DNA of 64,000 bases from Chrysogorgia sp. JL179-B06 (lineage: Eukaryota; Cnidaria; Anthozoa; Scleralcyonacea; Chrysogorgiidae), in contig JAYKKM010000451.1 of NCBI GenBank assembly GCA_035772405.1, positions 248,001 through 312,000 on the forward strand, read 5' to 3'. Shown in pieces: positions 54,858 through 64,000 of this stretch (positions within the stretch are counted from its first letter, which is position 1; each line of letters starts with the position of its first letter). A program made the translations under genes and the position numbers. Under the pieces are notes generated by a model. That model was not told the DNA's origin and searched no databases. It worked only from the letters and a program-made list of their open reading frames with translations.

Positions 54858-55814
54858 TATGTTGAATGTATTAAACAATCAATACTAAGCGTTCCTGAAT
54901 CAAAAGAAACTAATTTTCCTGTAGTATCTTTAACTTTAATATGAATTTCTCTTATAATGTCTTTTTTTAATTTTCTCAATGATTTTGGGGGACCATAACA
55001 AACTAATTGTCCATTCCCCTACCACCTTGTTGATTCCATTGAATGGGGACTGTTGTTAACAATTCAGCACAACTATCACCAACTAACCCCAATTCTATTT
55101 CATCACAATATATAAACATTTTATTTAATCCGTCGGATACATCGGGTAAGTAATCAAAATGTTTAGAAAAAAGGGTTCGAGGTGTAGGGTTATCTTTTTT
55201 TATTTCAAACAAGAGAGGTACGATTTCAAGATCTTTTTCATTTTTTAAACATAGCATAAAAGCTAATTTTTTTGAAAATAATATATTAATCTTTTGATTA
55301 AAAGAAGCATATTGAATACCCTTTTTTCTATCGTAGTCTTGTTAGATAATCGAAATTCATTTACCTGTAACCCCTCGACTGTTTTACTCGCATTTTCATA
55401 TACCCAATACTCAATTTCAACATTAACATTAATAATTACTTTCCCATTTGATCCGATGGTAAAAAAAATTTCAAATCCTTCTAAGATATAATTTAAAAAT
55501 ATAATTAATGAAGATAAATCATAAATTCCGTCGGGTATAATAAATTTATCCGATGTAAAAACGAACTCACTGCTTGCGTATACCGTATTATTAATTTCTT
55601 CAGGTATAAAATTCTTATAGGTTATGATAAATGAAAAAAAACATTCATCACCCACAATATTTTTAGTTGTTTGGGGATAACAAACTTGTAAAACTTCTAA
55701 AAAACATTCATTGTTCAAAGCATCAATAGGTTGTGCAATTTTCATTTCAAAATCATTAATCAAATTATTTTGAAGTCCCCTTGATATTGAATTACTAGCA
55801 ATGTGTAAATTCAT
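54857..55814 (-). pseudogene. Penton-like minor capsid protein, broken (Element C)
   Basis: ATG at 55812-55814. The first frame (to 55263) covers the N-terminal half with DGIYDLSSLIIFLNYIL; the second (55257-55003) carries SDGLNKMFIYCDEIELGLVG, equivalent to the VVDAQFVGD region of the Element B penton; a third runs to the stop at 54857 with an EIHIKVKD-like segment. Frame changes are near 55275 and 55015. Length if intact would be about 315 residues, longer than the Element B protein. Its ATG overlaps the integrase TGA (ATGA at 55811-55814), so the two genes were tightly packed. Confidence 0.65.
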
Positions 55815-56724
55815 TTTTTTAAAAAAACTTGTAATTCAGCACGATAAAATATTCCTTTAATTTCTTCACGTTGTTCGTCTTCTAATTGATATGTAACAGG
55901 ATCGGTGATAAATACTTTTTTAATAAAAAATATCTCATTAGTCCATCGTCAAAGACTACTTTTTTCAAAAATATTATTTTTTACTCTCACAATACGCACA
56001 CGAGTTCCTTCTTGTATCAGATCTTGAGTGGGAATAGGATAATTTAAATGATCACGTACTATTTTATTTTTTACTTTACCTATTTTCCTTTTTTTTCTTC
56101 ACGATAAATTTCAAAAGGTGTTACACCAGCTAATGCTTTATGTGGGGAATTATTATAACGATTAACAATAAGGGGTAAATACTGAATATAGTCAAATTCT
56201 CCAGTCATTGTTAAAACACGACGAACCATTGTTTTTAAAGTTCCAATTACACGTTCCACATGGGATGCTTTTATTTCTCTATTATACGTATGAAATACTT
56301 CAAAATTAAACTTTTTACTTAATTTCGTACGTATATCTTGAAATTCTGTTCCTTCATCACTTTGAATGTTAAGAGGAGCTATTCCTTCTTCAATAAGAAT
56401 ACTTTCAAATTTATTTTTAACATTATTAGACGTTTTCTTTTTTATTAATTTTACCCAACAAAATCTTGAAAAAATATCAATACACACCAACCAATAACGA
56501 TATTGATTATTATATCGGGCTAAATCTTTATTTTCAGCTAAATCAATTTCCCATTGTTCATTATTTTTATTAACAGCATATTTCAAACGTCTATATATTT
56601 TTTAACTACTACTATTTAATCTATAATTAGAATAATCCTCATCAGTTAATGTCTCTCCTTTTAATAATCTTGAAGCTTTTTCAATAAAGTCAGCAGAAAA
56701 TTTAGTTTTTTTCTTTTTATTCAT
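55811..56724 (-). pseudogene. Retroviral-type (DDE) integrase, broken (Element C)
   Basis: ATG at 56722-56724. The catalytic core lies in 56586-56080: WEIDLAEN, then DIFSRF, QSDEGTEF with the second Asp, and ASHVERVIGTLK with the Glu about 33 residues later, followed by NRYNNSPHKALAGVTPFEIY, a hallmark of Polinton and Ty3-type integrases. The C-terminal domain continues left (RVRIVRVKNN, IFFIKKVF, KGIFYRAELQ) without an evident chromodomain. Lesions: an in-frame TAA at about 56602-56604, a change near 56080 and a TGA near 55945. The family inserts the element's linear DNA into chromosomes. Confidence 0.8.
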
Positions 56725-56726
56725 TT

Positions 56727-57438
56727 CTAAAATAAAGAAATAAAATAAATATAATATTCTTCAAGTTCATCAACGAGTTCTTTATCGCGTAATATCCCCA
56801 TAAAATCAACTTCTATATTTTTACATGCTAACTCTTTATTTATAGTATTACCGTACAAACATAATGTATCTTGTATATTTTTACATCTAAAACGATAATA
56901 AAACATTTCTGAAATTACTGTTGGACTTAAACGGTGACAAACCTCATCATCATCACTTTCTACTTTTATTTTCTTAATCTTTTCGTTGTCGTCGTCATCG
57001 TCGACGTCAAAATTGAGTGTGGTAAGGGGTTTCTTTTTCTTCAATACTCGGTTTTTTGACTGTGGTAGGTGGGGATTTATGACCTGTTGCATGATTATAC
57101 TTTCTTAGGGCAATAATATATTCATCCAAGGAATCTTTCTTTTTAATATGAAAACTACCCCAGTCATCAGACCATACGATTTCACTTGACGTTGCGTTGT
57201 TGTTGCTGGTTGTCGGTGTTGGATCATCGTCAAATTCCATTGCATCGGATAATTCGTTATCTTGATGTTGATAACAAATTTCCAAACCACCCCACACATC
57301 TGTACGAACAACCAAACGGCATGTTTGCTTTTTCCAATTTTCAAATCTTACCACTTCAAAAAATATCTGCACCAATTTCTCTTGAATGCTAATCTTATTA
57401 AGAACATTCAACAATGAAGGAATATGATCATTTTTCAC
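56727..57438 (-). pseudogene. Unknown acidic protein upstream of the integrase (Element C)
   Basis: Two overlapping minus-strand frames (57438-57007 and 57092-56727) probably form one gene with a frameshift near 57030. The N-terminal part has CRLVVRTDVWGGLEICYQHQ; the middle is Asp/Ser/Thr-rich (DDDPTPTTSNNNATSS); after the shift an acidic DVDDDDDNEK run is followed by NIQDTLCLYGNTINKELACK. Only 2 bp separate its stop from the integrase ATG. I do not recognise it. Confidence 0.45.
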
Positions 57439-60304
57439 TTCAACAGCGCTATTGTATGTGTACTTGTCACATCTCTTATTTGTAGGATATACTTTTGCGA
57501 GAATAGCATTACCATTTTTTTTTGTGCAATTATTTTTACAGACTAGAAATACGTGTACGCAACAACCCTCGCCCGCTTACTGTTTGAGGCTTAATTAATA
57601 TTGCCAAACTGAACAGATTTTCAAACTGCTTATTTTTTGGGTGCAATTTATGGGTGGTGTACTGAACAGTACCCAAGTGGGAAAGTCTGCCAACACTAAA
57701 TTGTCTTGCAGGCAGGGTTAGAAACCAATTGTGTAACTATTGATTATTGAAATTAATAATTAATTTTAATAATTATTAATTTAAATCATAATTGTATTAA
57801 TTATATATTACATAATTAAGTTAATTATGTCAGTTATCCTTTTAATAATAAATTTCAACATGCATGTTTACAGTAACAGTTTCATGTACCAGTATTTCAA
57901 TGGTATTCAAGTACCGGTAACACAATTTCAAAAAATTAAATGACAAAAGCCCATAATATACAACAAAGAACGATATTGCTTAATCTAATTATTTCACCAA
58001 TATATATATTAATTCAGGATGAAATTCCTTTCAGCTGCTTCTTGTCAGTGAGATGATACCACTTGTTTAATCCCTATAACATGTTCCCCTGACACAGTGA
58101 GTGTTAATTACCTTCAAAAGCTGTGTAAAAATATACATTGAAAGCCTAGGACTGGCACTGTCCAGGCCTACTATCCAGAACAAAGGTGAATTTAAACACA
58201 CACACTAAGCCATTGGCCAGAAGGGCATATGCCATAATATCAGATTAGTGTAAATGCTGATTGTTATAGCCAGTATGGTGTATGTTTACACTATTAAAGT
58301 CAATAAAATGTAATCCAGGCCCAGGTCGTGGCTGGTAGCTTGGTCCTATAGACTTGCAATATATGTAAACACAGCTAAAGTCTGTAATTTTGTACATCCT
58401 TACTACAAGACACCAGTATATACTCTATATCAGCTAATTTTTGAGTTTTGCATTGAGTGTTGTCTGACTATAAATTGATAAGCTCGATGCTTTTATTAAT
58501 ATATAATGTTATTATATTATATAATTATGCATGCATGTACCGGTATTTCAATGGTATTCAAGTACTGGTAACACATTTCAAAAAGATGAAATGACAAAAG
58601 CTAGTCCATAATATGCAACAAAGAACATTGCTTAATATAATTATTTCACCAATATATAATTAATTCAAGATGAAATTCCCTTCAGCTGCTTGTTGTCAGT
58701 GAGATGATGACCAGTTGTTTAATCCTTAATGTGTTCCCCTGACACAGTGAGTGTTATAACCTACCTAATTATACAGTATCTATATACAGTATATATCCTA
58801 CAAAAGCTGTGTAAATATATACATTGCAAGCCTAGGACTGGCATTGTCTAGGCCTAATACAGGACAAAGGTGTTTACACAAACACACTAAGCCATTGGCC
58901 AGACCAGCATGCCATCAGATGAGTGTATAAACACTGATTGTTATAACCAGTGTGGTGCATGTTTATAGACTATTAAAGTCAGTAAAATGTAAGCCAGGCC
59001 CAAGGTGGCATTCAGCCAGGTTGGGGCCTGGTTAGTCCTATAGACTTGCAGTATAAACACAACTATAATCCGTGCTTTTTTACATCCTTACCACCAGTAC
59101 TGGTACTCACTATATAGGCTAATTATCAAGTATTGCAATTATTCCATTGTGGATGAGGTTGCCAAGTGACCGAGTGAAACAATGGTGATGGATAATTTAA
59201 ATTAAAGCACATAATTTATTGGTATAAGATCGTGTGTAAGGACTATTCAATTTCGAGCGAAAGCCCTTCAAAGAGTGATTTTGTGATGTCTGATTGGCGC
59301 TTTCTCGATATATGAACAAACCGAAATTCAAATAATCGCTAATCCTAACCCTAAAATTGACTTGGGTTGATGTTATAATAATTTTAAATTTCGGTTGCCA
59401 TGACGACATGCCAAAAGTGAAATGTTCCGACCACAATATATTTTGAAGTACTAACTCTAGGAACTCATTCTACATATCTAATGAAAGCTTGATTAACAGC
59501 CTCTCACATACCTACAAAAATATTTTTGTAACTGATAGCTAACAGCTTGAAAAAAGCGACGACGCTTGGATTGGATTTGACAAACTCCGAGTAAATATTT
59601 TAGATATTCAGACGACCATATCTTTTGAACTACTAACTCTAGAAAATCATGCTATACATCAAATAAAAGCCTGAATAACATACTCGAACATGTTTGCAAA
59701 ACGATCTTTGTAACTGATTAACAGGTTTAAAAAAACGAAAATGGGTTTACCTTTAGTTTGACGCCACGTATAAAAGTATAAAACTTGATTTACGAACTTG
59801 ACATCTTCCGACGACGATATATTGCATTTTCACTGCCTTTTCACGATCTTTTGAACACAAATCTTCATTCACCGTATAACCCGACAAAACACCTACTTTT
59901 CTTTTAATTCAAATGCAGATATTTAGTATTTACCATATCTAGTTACCAGGGCCAAATTTTCCAATGCCGCGCATGATCGACGACGTTGATCCTGAATATA
60001 TATATACAAGGAAACTGAAAGTGACTTTACATTACGCCTGGAATCCGTGATAAGGGACTAAACGCCGGTCGATATTATCACCCTCGCCCTCAGGCCTTCG
60101 GCCGGCGCTTCGCGCTGGGCGAGGGGACAAATCTGTATATGATTGCATTTTATAAAAATGATCATGTTGTTGTCTCGCAAAAAGTTCCACCATCTCTGAA
60201 TCTGTTCCCGAGTGAAGGGTAAATGATGAATCATTGTAGGTGCTTATTTTATACCCTCCTCACAATTAAAAAAATTGTATTCCATCAAAATGAAAAAAAG
60301 TTTA
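57439..60304. repeat. Diverged direct repeats separating the two parts of Element C
   Basis: No gene. About 600 bp at 57870-58470 recurs at 58530-59140 (shared TTTCAATGGTATTCAAGTAC, AAGCCTAGGACTGGCA and AAGCCATTGGCCAGA words), offset about 640 bp, with scattered indels. At 59430-59790 a second, roughly 180-bp tandem pair shares ACTACTAACTCTAG and TTTGTAACTGAT words. At 60060-60125 there is a GC-rich hairpin-like CTTCGGCCGGCGCTTCGCGC segment. Base composition is higher in GC than the flanking viral genes, so this is probably an insertion or flank. Confidence 0.65.
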
Positions 60305-60860
60305 TTACACTAATAACGTGTATAATTGATTACAACATTTTATATCAAATAAACTATTTTGTTTTCTTTGCATAACTCCCAAAATTTTACATAACTTTCT
60401 ATGTTGTTTTTGCGTTTTTATTTTACATTCTATTTTATTTTCTAGAAATGCAACAAGTGCTTTCCCTATTCTTCCATTTCCATCGGAAAAAGGATGAATG
60501 GTTTCAAAAATAAAATAAATCAAAACTGATATATTTTTTCTTTTATAGTTTTTTACGTAAAATTCATCTAAATGTTCCATATATTGTTGAATATCTAAAG
60601 GATCAACCCCCTCATGAAATCCAACAAATCTTTTTTTTTACTGTAATTTCCAGCATTCGTTAAATGGACCATAGATATTTCATGAATAGTTTTACAACAT
60701 TCACTTATTTTCCATTTTTCTTTTCCATATAAAATTTTCGAAGGGCAAAACAAAATCTCCCACATCTCATCCAAAATTATTTTTCATTTTCTTCGTCTTC
60801 TTCCATTCGTATAACATCAAACGCAAACACTTTAAATTTTATACAATTTTTTAATTCCAT
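60305..60860 (-). pseudogene. Fic/DOC-domain protein, frameshifted
   Basis: The last 91 codons (60580-60305) carry the Fic active-site loop, IHPFSDGNGRIGKALV, matching HPFx[D/E]GNGR. Upstream, in other frames, are segments typical of the Fic helices (a GFHEGVDP-like stretch near 60620 and ILDEMWEI near 60770) leading back to a possible ATG at 60858-60860 after a short acidic lead. At least three frame changes occur (near 60780, 60640 and 60585). Fic enzymes transfer AMP or related groups from nucleotides to protein hydroxyls. An inhibitory SxxxE/N helix could not be identified. The AT-rich codons match Element C, implying it belongs to that element, though the intervening repeat block leaves this open. 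Confidence 0.7.
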
Positions 60861-61097
60861 TTTTTTTTACATACACGTTTGTTCACTAATACTTTTATAA
60901 AAATTATCCCAATTAACATTCGATTCAGTCATTTCATCCATAGGATTGTATGCAGCTAAATTATAATTCAATGTTGTTTTTATATAATTTTTCTCATCTC
61001 ATTACATCTTCCTCAAGCATTATTACATTTGCAAATATTTTCTCTTTACACTTAAATTCTCCTATAATTCCCCCATAATCTCGCTTAACATCCACAG

Positions 61098-62225
61098 AAT
61101 GTAATACCGTGGCTCATAAGGGCAACAGAGATATATATTAAAATACACAAATATATATTAAAATACGCAAATATACGTTGAAATAGAGATATTTACGCTT
61201 TATTCCTGTGTAGATATCTTTTTGCCGAACAGAGATATATATCATGACAGAAATATGTCTTTCAACAGAGATATATAAGTTTCAACTGAGATATATGTTT
61301 CGACAGAGATATATATTTCGACAGAGATATATGTTTCGACAGAGATATATGGCGTTCTGAGCCCACGGTAATTCTGGGCATTAGATGCCACACACTCACA
61401 AAATGGCTGCTGTTGTAATGTTGTTAGGGTTCACGGTTTTCTAAAGAGTGTCATCAATGCAGGTTTATGCAAAAATTTAGCTATCAGTATTGTCCACAAT
61501 GTGGCAGTGAGTGCATTTCCGATAATACTAACGACGAATGCGATGAAAGAGCAATCATAACGCACTACTTTCGTAGAGGTTTTGAGTATGAACGAATCGT
61601 TGAGTTGTTAGGAAAGGAACACCAAATCGCTATGTCAATAAGAACGCTAAAAAACCGACTGAGGGAGTATAACCTTAAACGGCGTGATCTCAATTGGGAT
61701 GTTGAGGTACTTCGCGAATGCTGACTCGAACATTGCTGGAGATGCTCGCCACTGCCACAGCTATTCCTTCTCCACAATGTGGGCAAAACTTAAAATCCCT
61801 TTCGAGAGAGGAACCACAACAATGACAGAACTTACTACCCGACGATGTTGCCATATCATTAACATACGATTAAAATAAACCAAACTTAACCTTGTGACTA
61901 TATGTAACTAACATGAAGTACCTTTGACTACGGTAAATCTAATGCCCAGAATTACCGTGGGCTCAGAACGCCATATATCTCTGTCGAAACATATATCTCT
62001 GTCGAAATATATATCTCTGTCGAAACATATATCTCAGTTGAAACTTATATATCTCTGTTGAAACACATATTTCTGTCATGATATATATCTCTGTTCGGCA
62101 AAAAGATATCTACACAGGAATAAAGCGTAAATATCTCTATTTCAACGTATATTTGCGTATTTTAATATATATTTGTGTATTTTAATATATATCTCTGTTG
62201 CCCTTATGGGCCACGGTAATGTAAT
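61098..62225. mobile_element. 1,112-bp TIR DNA transposon with 8-bp target duplication
   Basis: The element spans 61106-62217. Its ends are ACCGTGGC and GCCACGGT, and the TIRs are about 280 bp each (61106-61386, 61937-62217), nearly identical. Within the arms CAGAGATATAT words repeat every ~20 bp. The perfect direct repeat AATGTAAT flanks it (61098-61105, 62218-62225). The ~550-bp interior holds one short plus-strand ORF with a helix-turn-helix look and no catalytic domain. The 8-bp duplication fits hAT, P or Merlin-like elements among others; I leave the superfamily open. Confidence 0.92.
61467..61724 (+). CDS. Truncated transposase N-terminus: zinc ribbon plus HTH
   Basis: The frame reads 85 codons (ATG at 61467). 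A CPQCGSEC knuckle near the start is followed by IITHYFRRGFEYERIVELLG and IAMSIRTLKNRLREYNLKRR, the repeated pattern of a helix-turn-helix DNA-binding head (YF-G--Y--I---L---H-I-MS-RTL--RL) that precedes rve-type catalytic domains in some invertebrate transposases. The frame stops at 61724 with no DDE core. It could be a captured fragment or could act as a DNA-binding repressor of the family. Confidence 0.6.
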   Translation: MQKFSYQYCPQCGSECISDNTNDECDERAIITHYFRRGFEYERIVELLGKEHQIAMSIRTLKNRLREYNLKRRDLNWDVEVLREC

Positions 62226-62944
62226 ACTTGGGTGTGATTTTCATTTAAATCATAATTACTTTTGTTTAAAATACTTAATTTCAAAGGATCAAACTCAAAA
62301 AAATAACTTTTACTCTTACATTTTTTATACCGACATTTATCAAACGATAATTTATCCTTTTTTATATAATGTATAAAATCCAAAAAAAACATATCTAATA
62401 TTTTTTTCAGAAAGAACTTTTTTTGTCTATTGAATAAGCTTCCTATAGGGTTATGTTCACTACAATAAAATATAAAACATGAAGTGAACATGATAAGATT
62501 TTTAATTGAACTACAATAAGTATAAGAATTGAAAATACTAGGTGCTACCATTAACAAATAAATATTTAAAAAAGAGCAAAATCACCTTTCTGGCTATGTA
62601 TGTGCTTAAATTTGCTTACTAAACTTTCTTTTCCAAAACCCAGGGTATAAGATAAGTATTTTCTTTCAAAGGTTAGATTTTGTACAAAATATGTATAATG
62701 ATACTTATCATTGGTTTTTAAACATTGAAATAAATCTGAGTGGTGGCTTTCAAGCGGTAATATAATAATTAATTCCTTAAAACAATCAGGGAATGAAAAA
62801 AAACTACAGCATAACGTGTCTGATTCAACTAGTATAGTACGTTGTTCAAGCCATGATCTCTTCAAGGAATATTTTCTTTGACTTGCTTGTAAATTCGGTA
62901 TCATACAAGTAGTAATAATATATATATTATTATTATCAATGTGT

Positions 62945-63022
62945 TAGGGACTGGACCGAGCTCTAAGCCAATCAGAATCAAGAATGATTTGAATTGACCA
63001 ATCAGAGCACAGTCCAGTCCCA
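62945..63022. repeat. Short hairpin with GGGACTGGAC ends
   Basis: GGGACTGGACCGAGCTC-AAGCCAATCAGA and the inverted TGACCAATCAGAGC-CAGTCCAGTCCC form a ~75-bp stem-loop, a small MITE-like element. Confidence 0.75.
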
Positions 63023-63658
63023 TATTTCCAGGGGGGTTGAATAGTTTTAAGGTGTGGTCACCCTGTTAAGAGCGACCAGTAATCAAATCAGGGGGGATAT
63101 GCAACTGGTCGTATACAAGAGGTGTTTAGTGAATTTTGTATATATTTATCTCATGAAACCTGGTGTTGTTGTACGACCAGTTTTTTGATTGTCCTTGATA
63201 CGACCAGAGAGAGGAAGGTCAATCAAGGTGATCGTAGTCAATTTCATGAGATAGATATCAAAAAGTCAAAAAAAACTTTGAGTATAAACGACCATCATAC
63301 CTCACCCGATGTGATTTTATACTTACGTGGGCAATTATCCAAAAAAACTTCCATATTTTTATTTGAAGAGTTGTAATGTTTTTTGAAATAAAAATAATCC
63401 AACATTTTTGTTTATAGAATTAATCATAGAAATTTCCGTCATGGAGCTCTTACCTCGACGCCATCTTATGGCCGAATGACTGATATTTCTTAGTTACGGT
63501 ATTTTTAAAAATGTCAATATATTTTAAGATGATATATCTCAAAAAATTATTTGGTGTTTTTAAATAGATGAAATATATTTTTAAAAAAATAGATGAAATA
63601 AATTTTAACACAATAAAAAACTTTTTTTTGAAAACAAAATTCTCTTTTTATTTTTTTA
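63023..63658. other. Non-coding with inverted CATGAGATA and CGACCAG words
   Basis: No gene. TATCTCATGAAA (about 63148) is inverted as TTTCATGAGATA (63242), and ACGACCAG/CTGGTCGT words occur several times between 63095 and 63210. This may be another small TIR element of about 300 bp. Confidence 0.4.
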
Positions 63659-64000
63659 TTAATCTAAATACATTTCTTTATTAATGGAACTAAGTATGGA
63701 ATCATCAGTTATCATAATTGTTGTTATATATTTTAGCGGACAAAGAATTTCCCCATCTACCGCTTCTAAATATAATTTATACATGGGTAGCTTACCCGAG
63801 GGAGAGTATATGCAGTTTCGTAAAATATATTTTTGATTTGGAAATTTCTGTTGAAGAGTATAAAGATCATAGTGGAAATATACTGGTTTTTTTATAGTGT
63901 TTAACATCTTTCTATTAAATATCTCCTTTACTTCTTCATCATCTTCATCACTACCCAAATTTGCCCTCAAACTATCTTCACTATCAGAATCACCATTATC
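63659..64000 (-). CDS. Unknown acidic-N-terminus protein, cut by window edge
   Basis: The frame is open from the right edge of the window to a stop at 63659, at least 113 residues. It begins with a Ser/Asp/Glu-rich segment (LGSDEDDEEVKEIF) and continues with VYFHYDLYTLQQKFPNQKYI, then IYSPSGKLPMYKLYLEAVDG. The AT-rich codon use matches Element C. No family recognised; its N-terminus lies outside the window. Confidence 0.5.
   Translation of the reverse strand, partial: DNGDSDSEDSLRANLGSDEDDEEVKEIFNRKMLNTIKKPVYFHYDLYTLQQKFPNQKYILRNCIYSPSGKLPMYKLYLEAVDGEILCPLKYITTIMITDDSILSSINKEMYLD

Larger units (their letters stand above)
60870..62904 (-). pseudogene. Unknown Element C gene split by a TIR transposon
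   Basis: Minus-strand coding-like pieces lie at 62904-62566, 62557-62226 and, beyond the transposon, 61097 to about 60870. The first (from ATG at about 62904) has SFFSFPDCFKELIIILPLES and SKFKHIHSQKGDF; the second NRQKKFFLKKILDMFFLDFI, then a Lys/Cys-rich KCRYKKCKSKSYFFEF; the third resumes past the target duplication with DYGGIIGEFKCKEKIF. Frameshifts separate them. No motif is recognised. The piece order shows that the transposon landed inside this gene. Confidence 0.4.

Noticed and set aside
56080..56586. Integrase as part of an LTR retrotransposon
   Set aside because: No reverse transcriptase, protease-gag or LTR is nearby; penton and capsid genes follow directly, which fits a Polinton.
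52521..57438. All frameshifts in Element C as long-read homopolymer errors
   Set aside because: Some lesions are in-frame stops, and long intact frames elsewhere in the window argue against general error, although individual sites remain unproven.
1..64000. Whole window as a large DNA virus genome
   Set aside because: Spliced genes, LINEs inside viral genes, MITEs and broken capsid genes show integrated copies in an animal chromosome.

Overview
The window is eukaryotic DNA, most likely from a marine invertebrate and probably a cnidarian. The reasons are GT-AG and GC-AG introns of roughly 0.1-1 kb, APE-type LINEs carrying PHD or SGNH domains, a dense population of hairpin MITEs, TTAGGG-like interstitial repeats and multi-exon THAP, P-transposase and SAMD3-like genes. 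The assignment is inferred from gene content only. Almost nothing here is an ordinary host gene: the window is a mosaic of virus-like Polinton/Maverick DNA, retrotransposons and transposase-derived genes.

Left third (1.7-23 kb). Element A (1.7-7.4 kb, mostly minus strand) has a packaging-type ATPase, a possible capsid fragment and an intact 1,378-residue protein-primed-type family B DNA polymerase with an internal endonuclease VII domain. It meets Element B at a ~105-bp-arm palindrome at 7.26-7.48 kb. Element B (7.4-23 kb) is a decayed Polinton: an integrase chromodomain remnant, penton, core-like basic protein, double-jelly-roll capsid and adenain-like protease on the plus strand; then two small proteins, a second packaging ATPase, a small zinc-finger protein and a second DNA polymerase on the minus strand. 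Two different LINEs have landed in it: an L2/CR1-like element with an intact 1,175-residue ORF (12.1-15.7 kb) and a CR1-like element that splits the polymerase gene (17.5-21.36 kb).

Middle (23-52.4 kb). This is host-like or transposon-derived DNA: LINE fragments, at least ten hairpin or TIR elements, a 3-exon SAMD3-like gene, a P-superfamily transposase gene (33.7-44.6 kb, several frameshifts) with SAMD3-like 3' exons inside one of its introns, an unnamed 3-exon gene (45.0-46.75 kb), and a nine-exon THAP plus Kolobok-like transposase gene (47.8-52.4 kb).

Right part (52.5-64 kb). Element C is a third, strikingly AT-rich virus-like block on the minus strand. Its integrase, penton, two small ORFs and capsid follow the same order as Element B, but almost every gene is broken. 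Further right are a broken Fic-domain gene, an unknown gene interrupted by a 1,112-bp TIR transposon with a perfect 8-bp target duplication, and an acidic ORF leaving the window. A ~2.8-kb block of diverged direct repeats separates the two halves.

How the genes fit together: integrase inserts, the family B polymerase copies from protein-primed ends, penton, capsid, core and protease build the particle, and the ATPase packages DNA. All three elements look defective as they stand. No protease or ATPase is seen in Element C, and no complete capsid set in Element A. Coordinates of exon edges were read by eye and may be off by a base or so.
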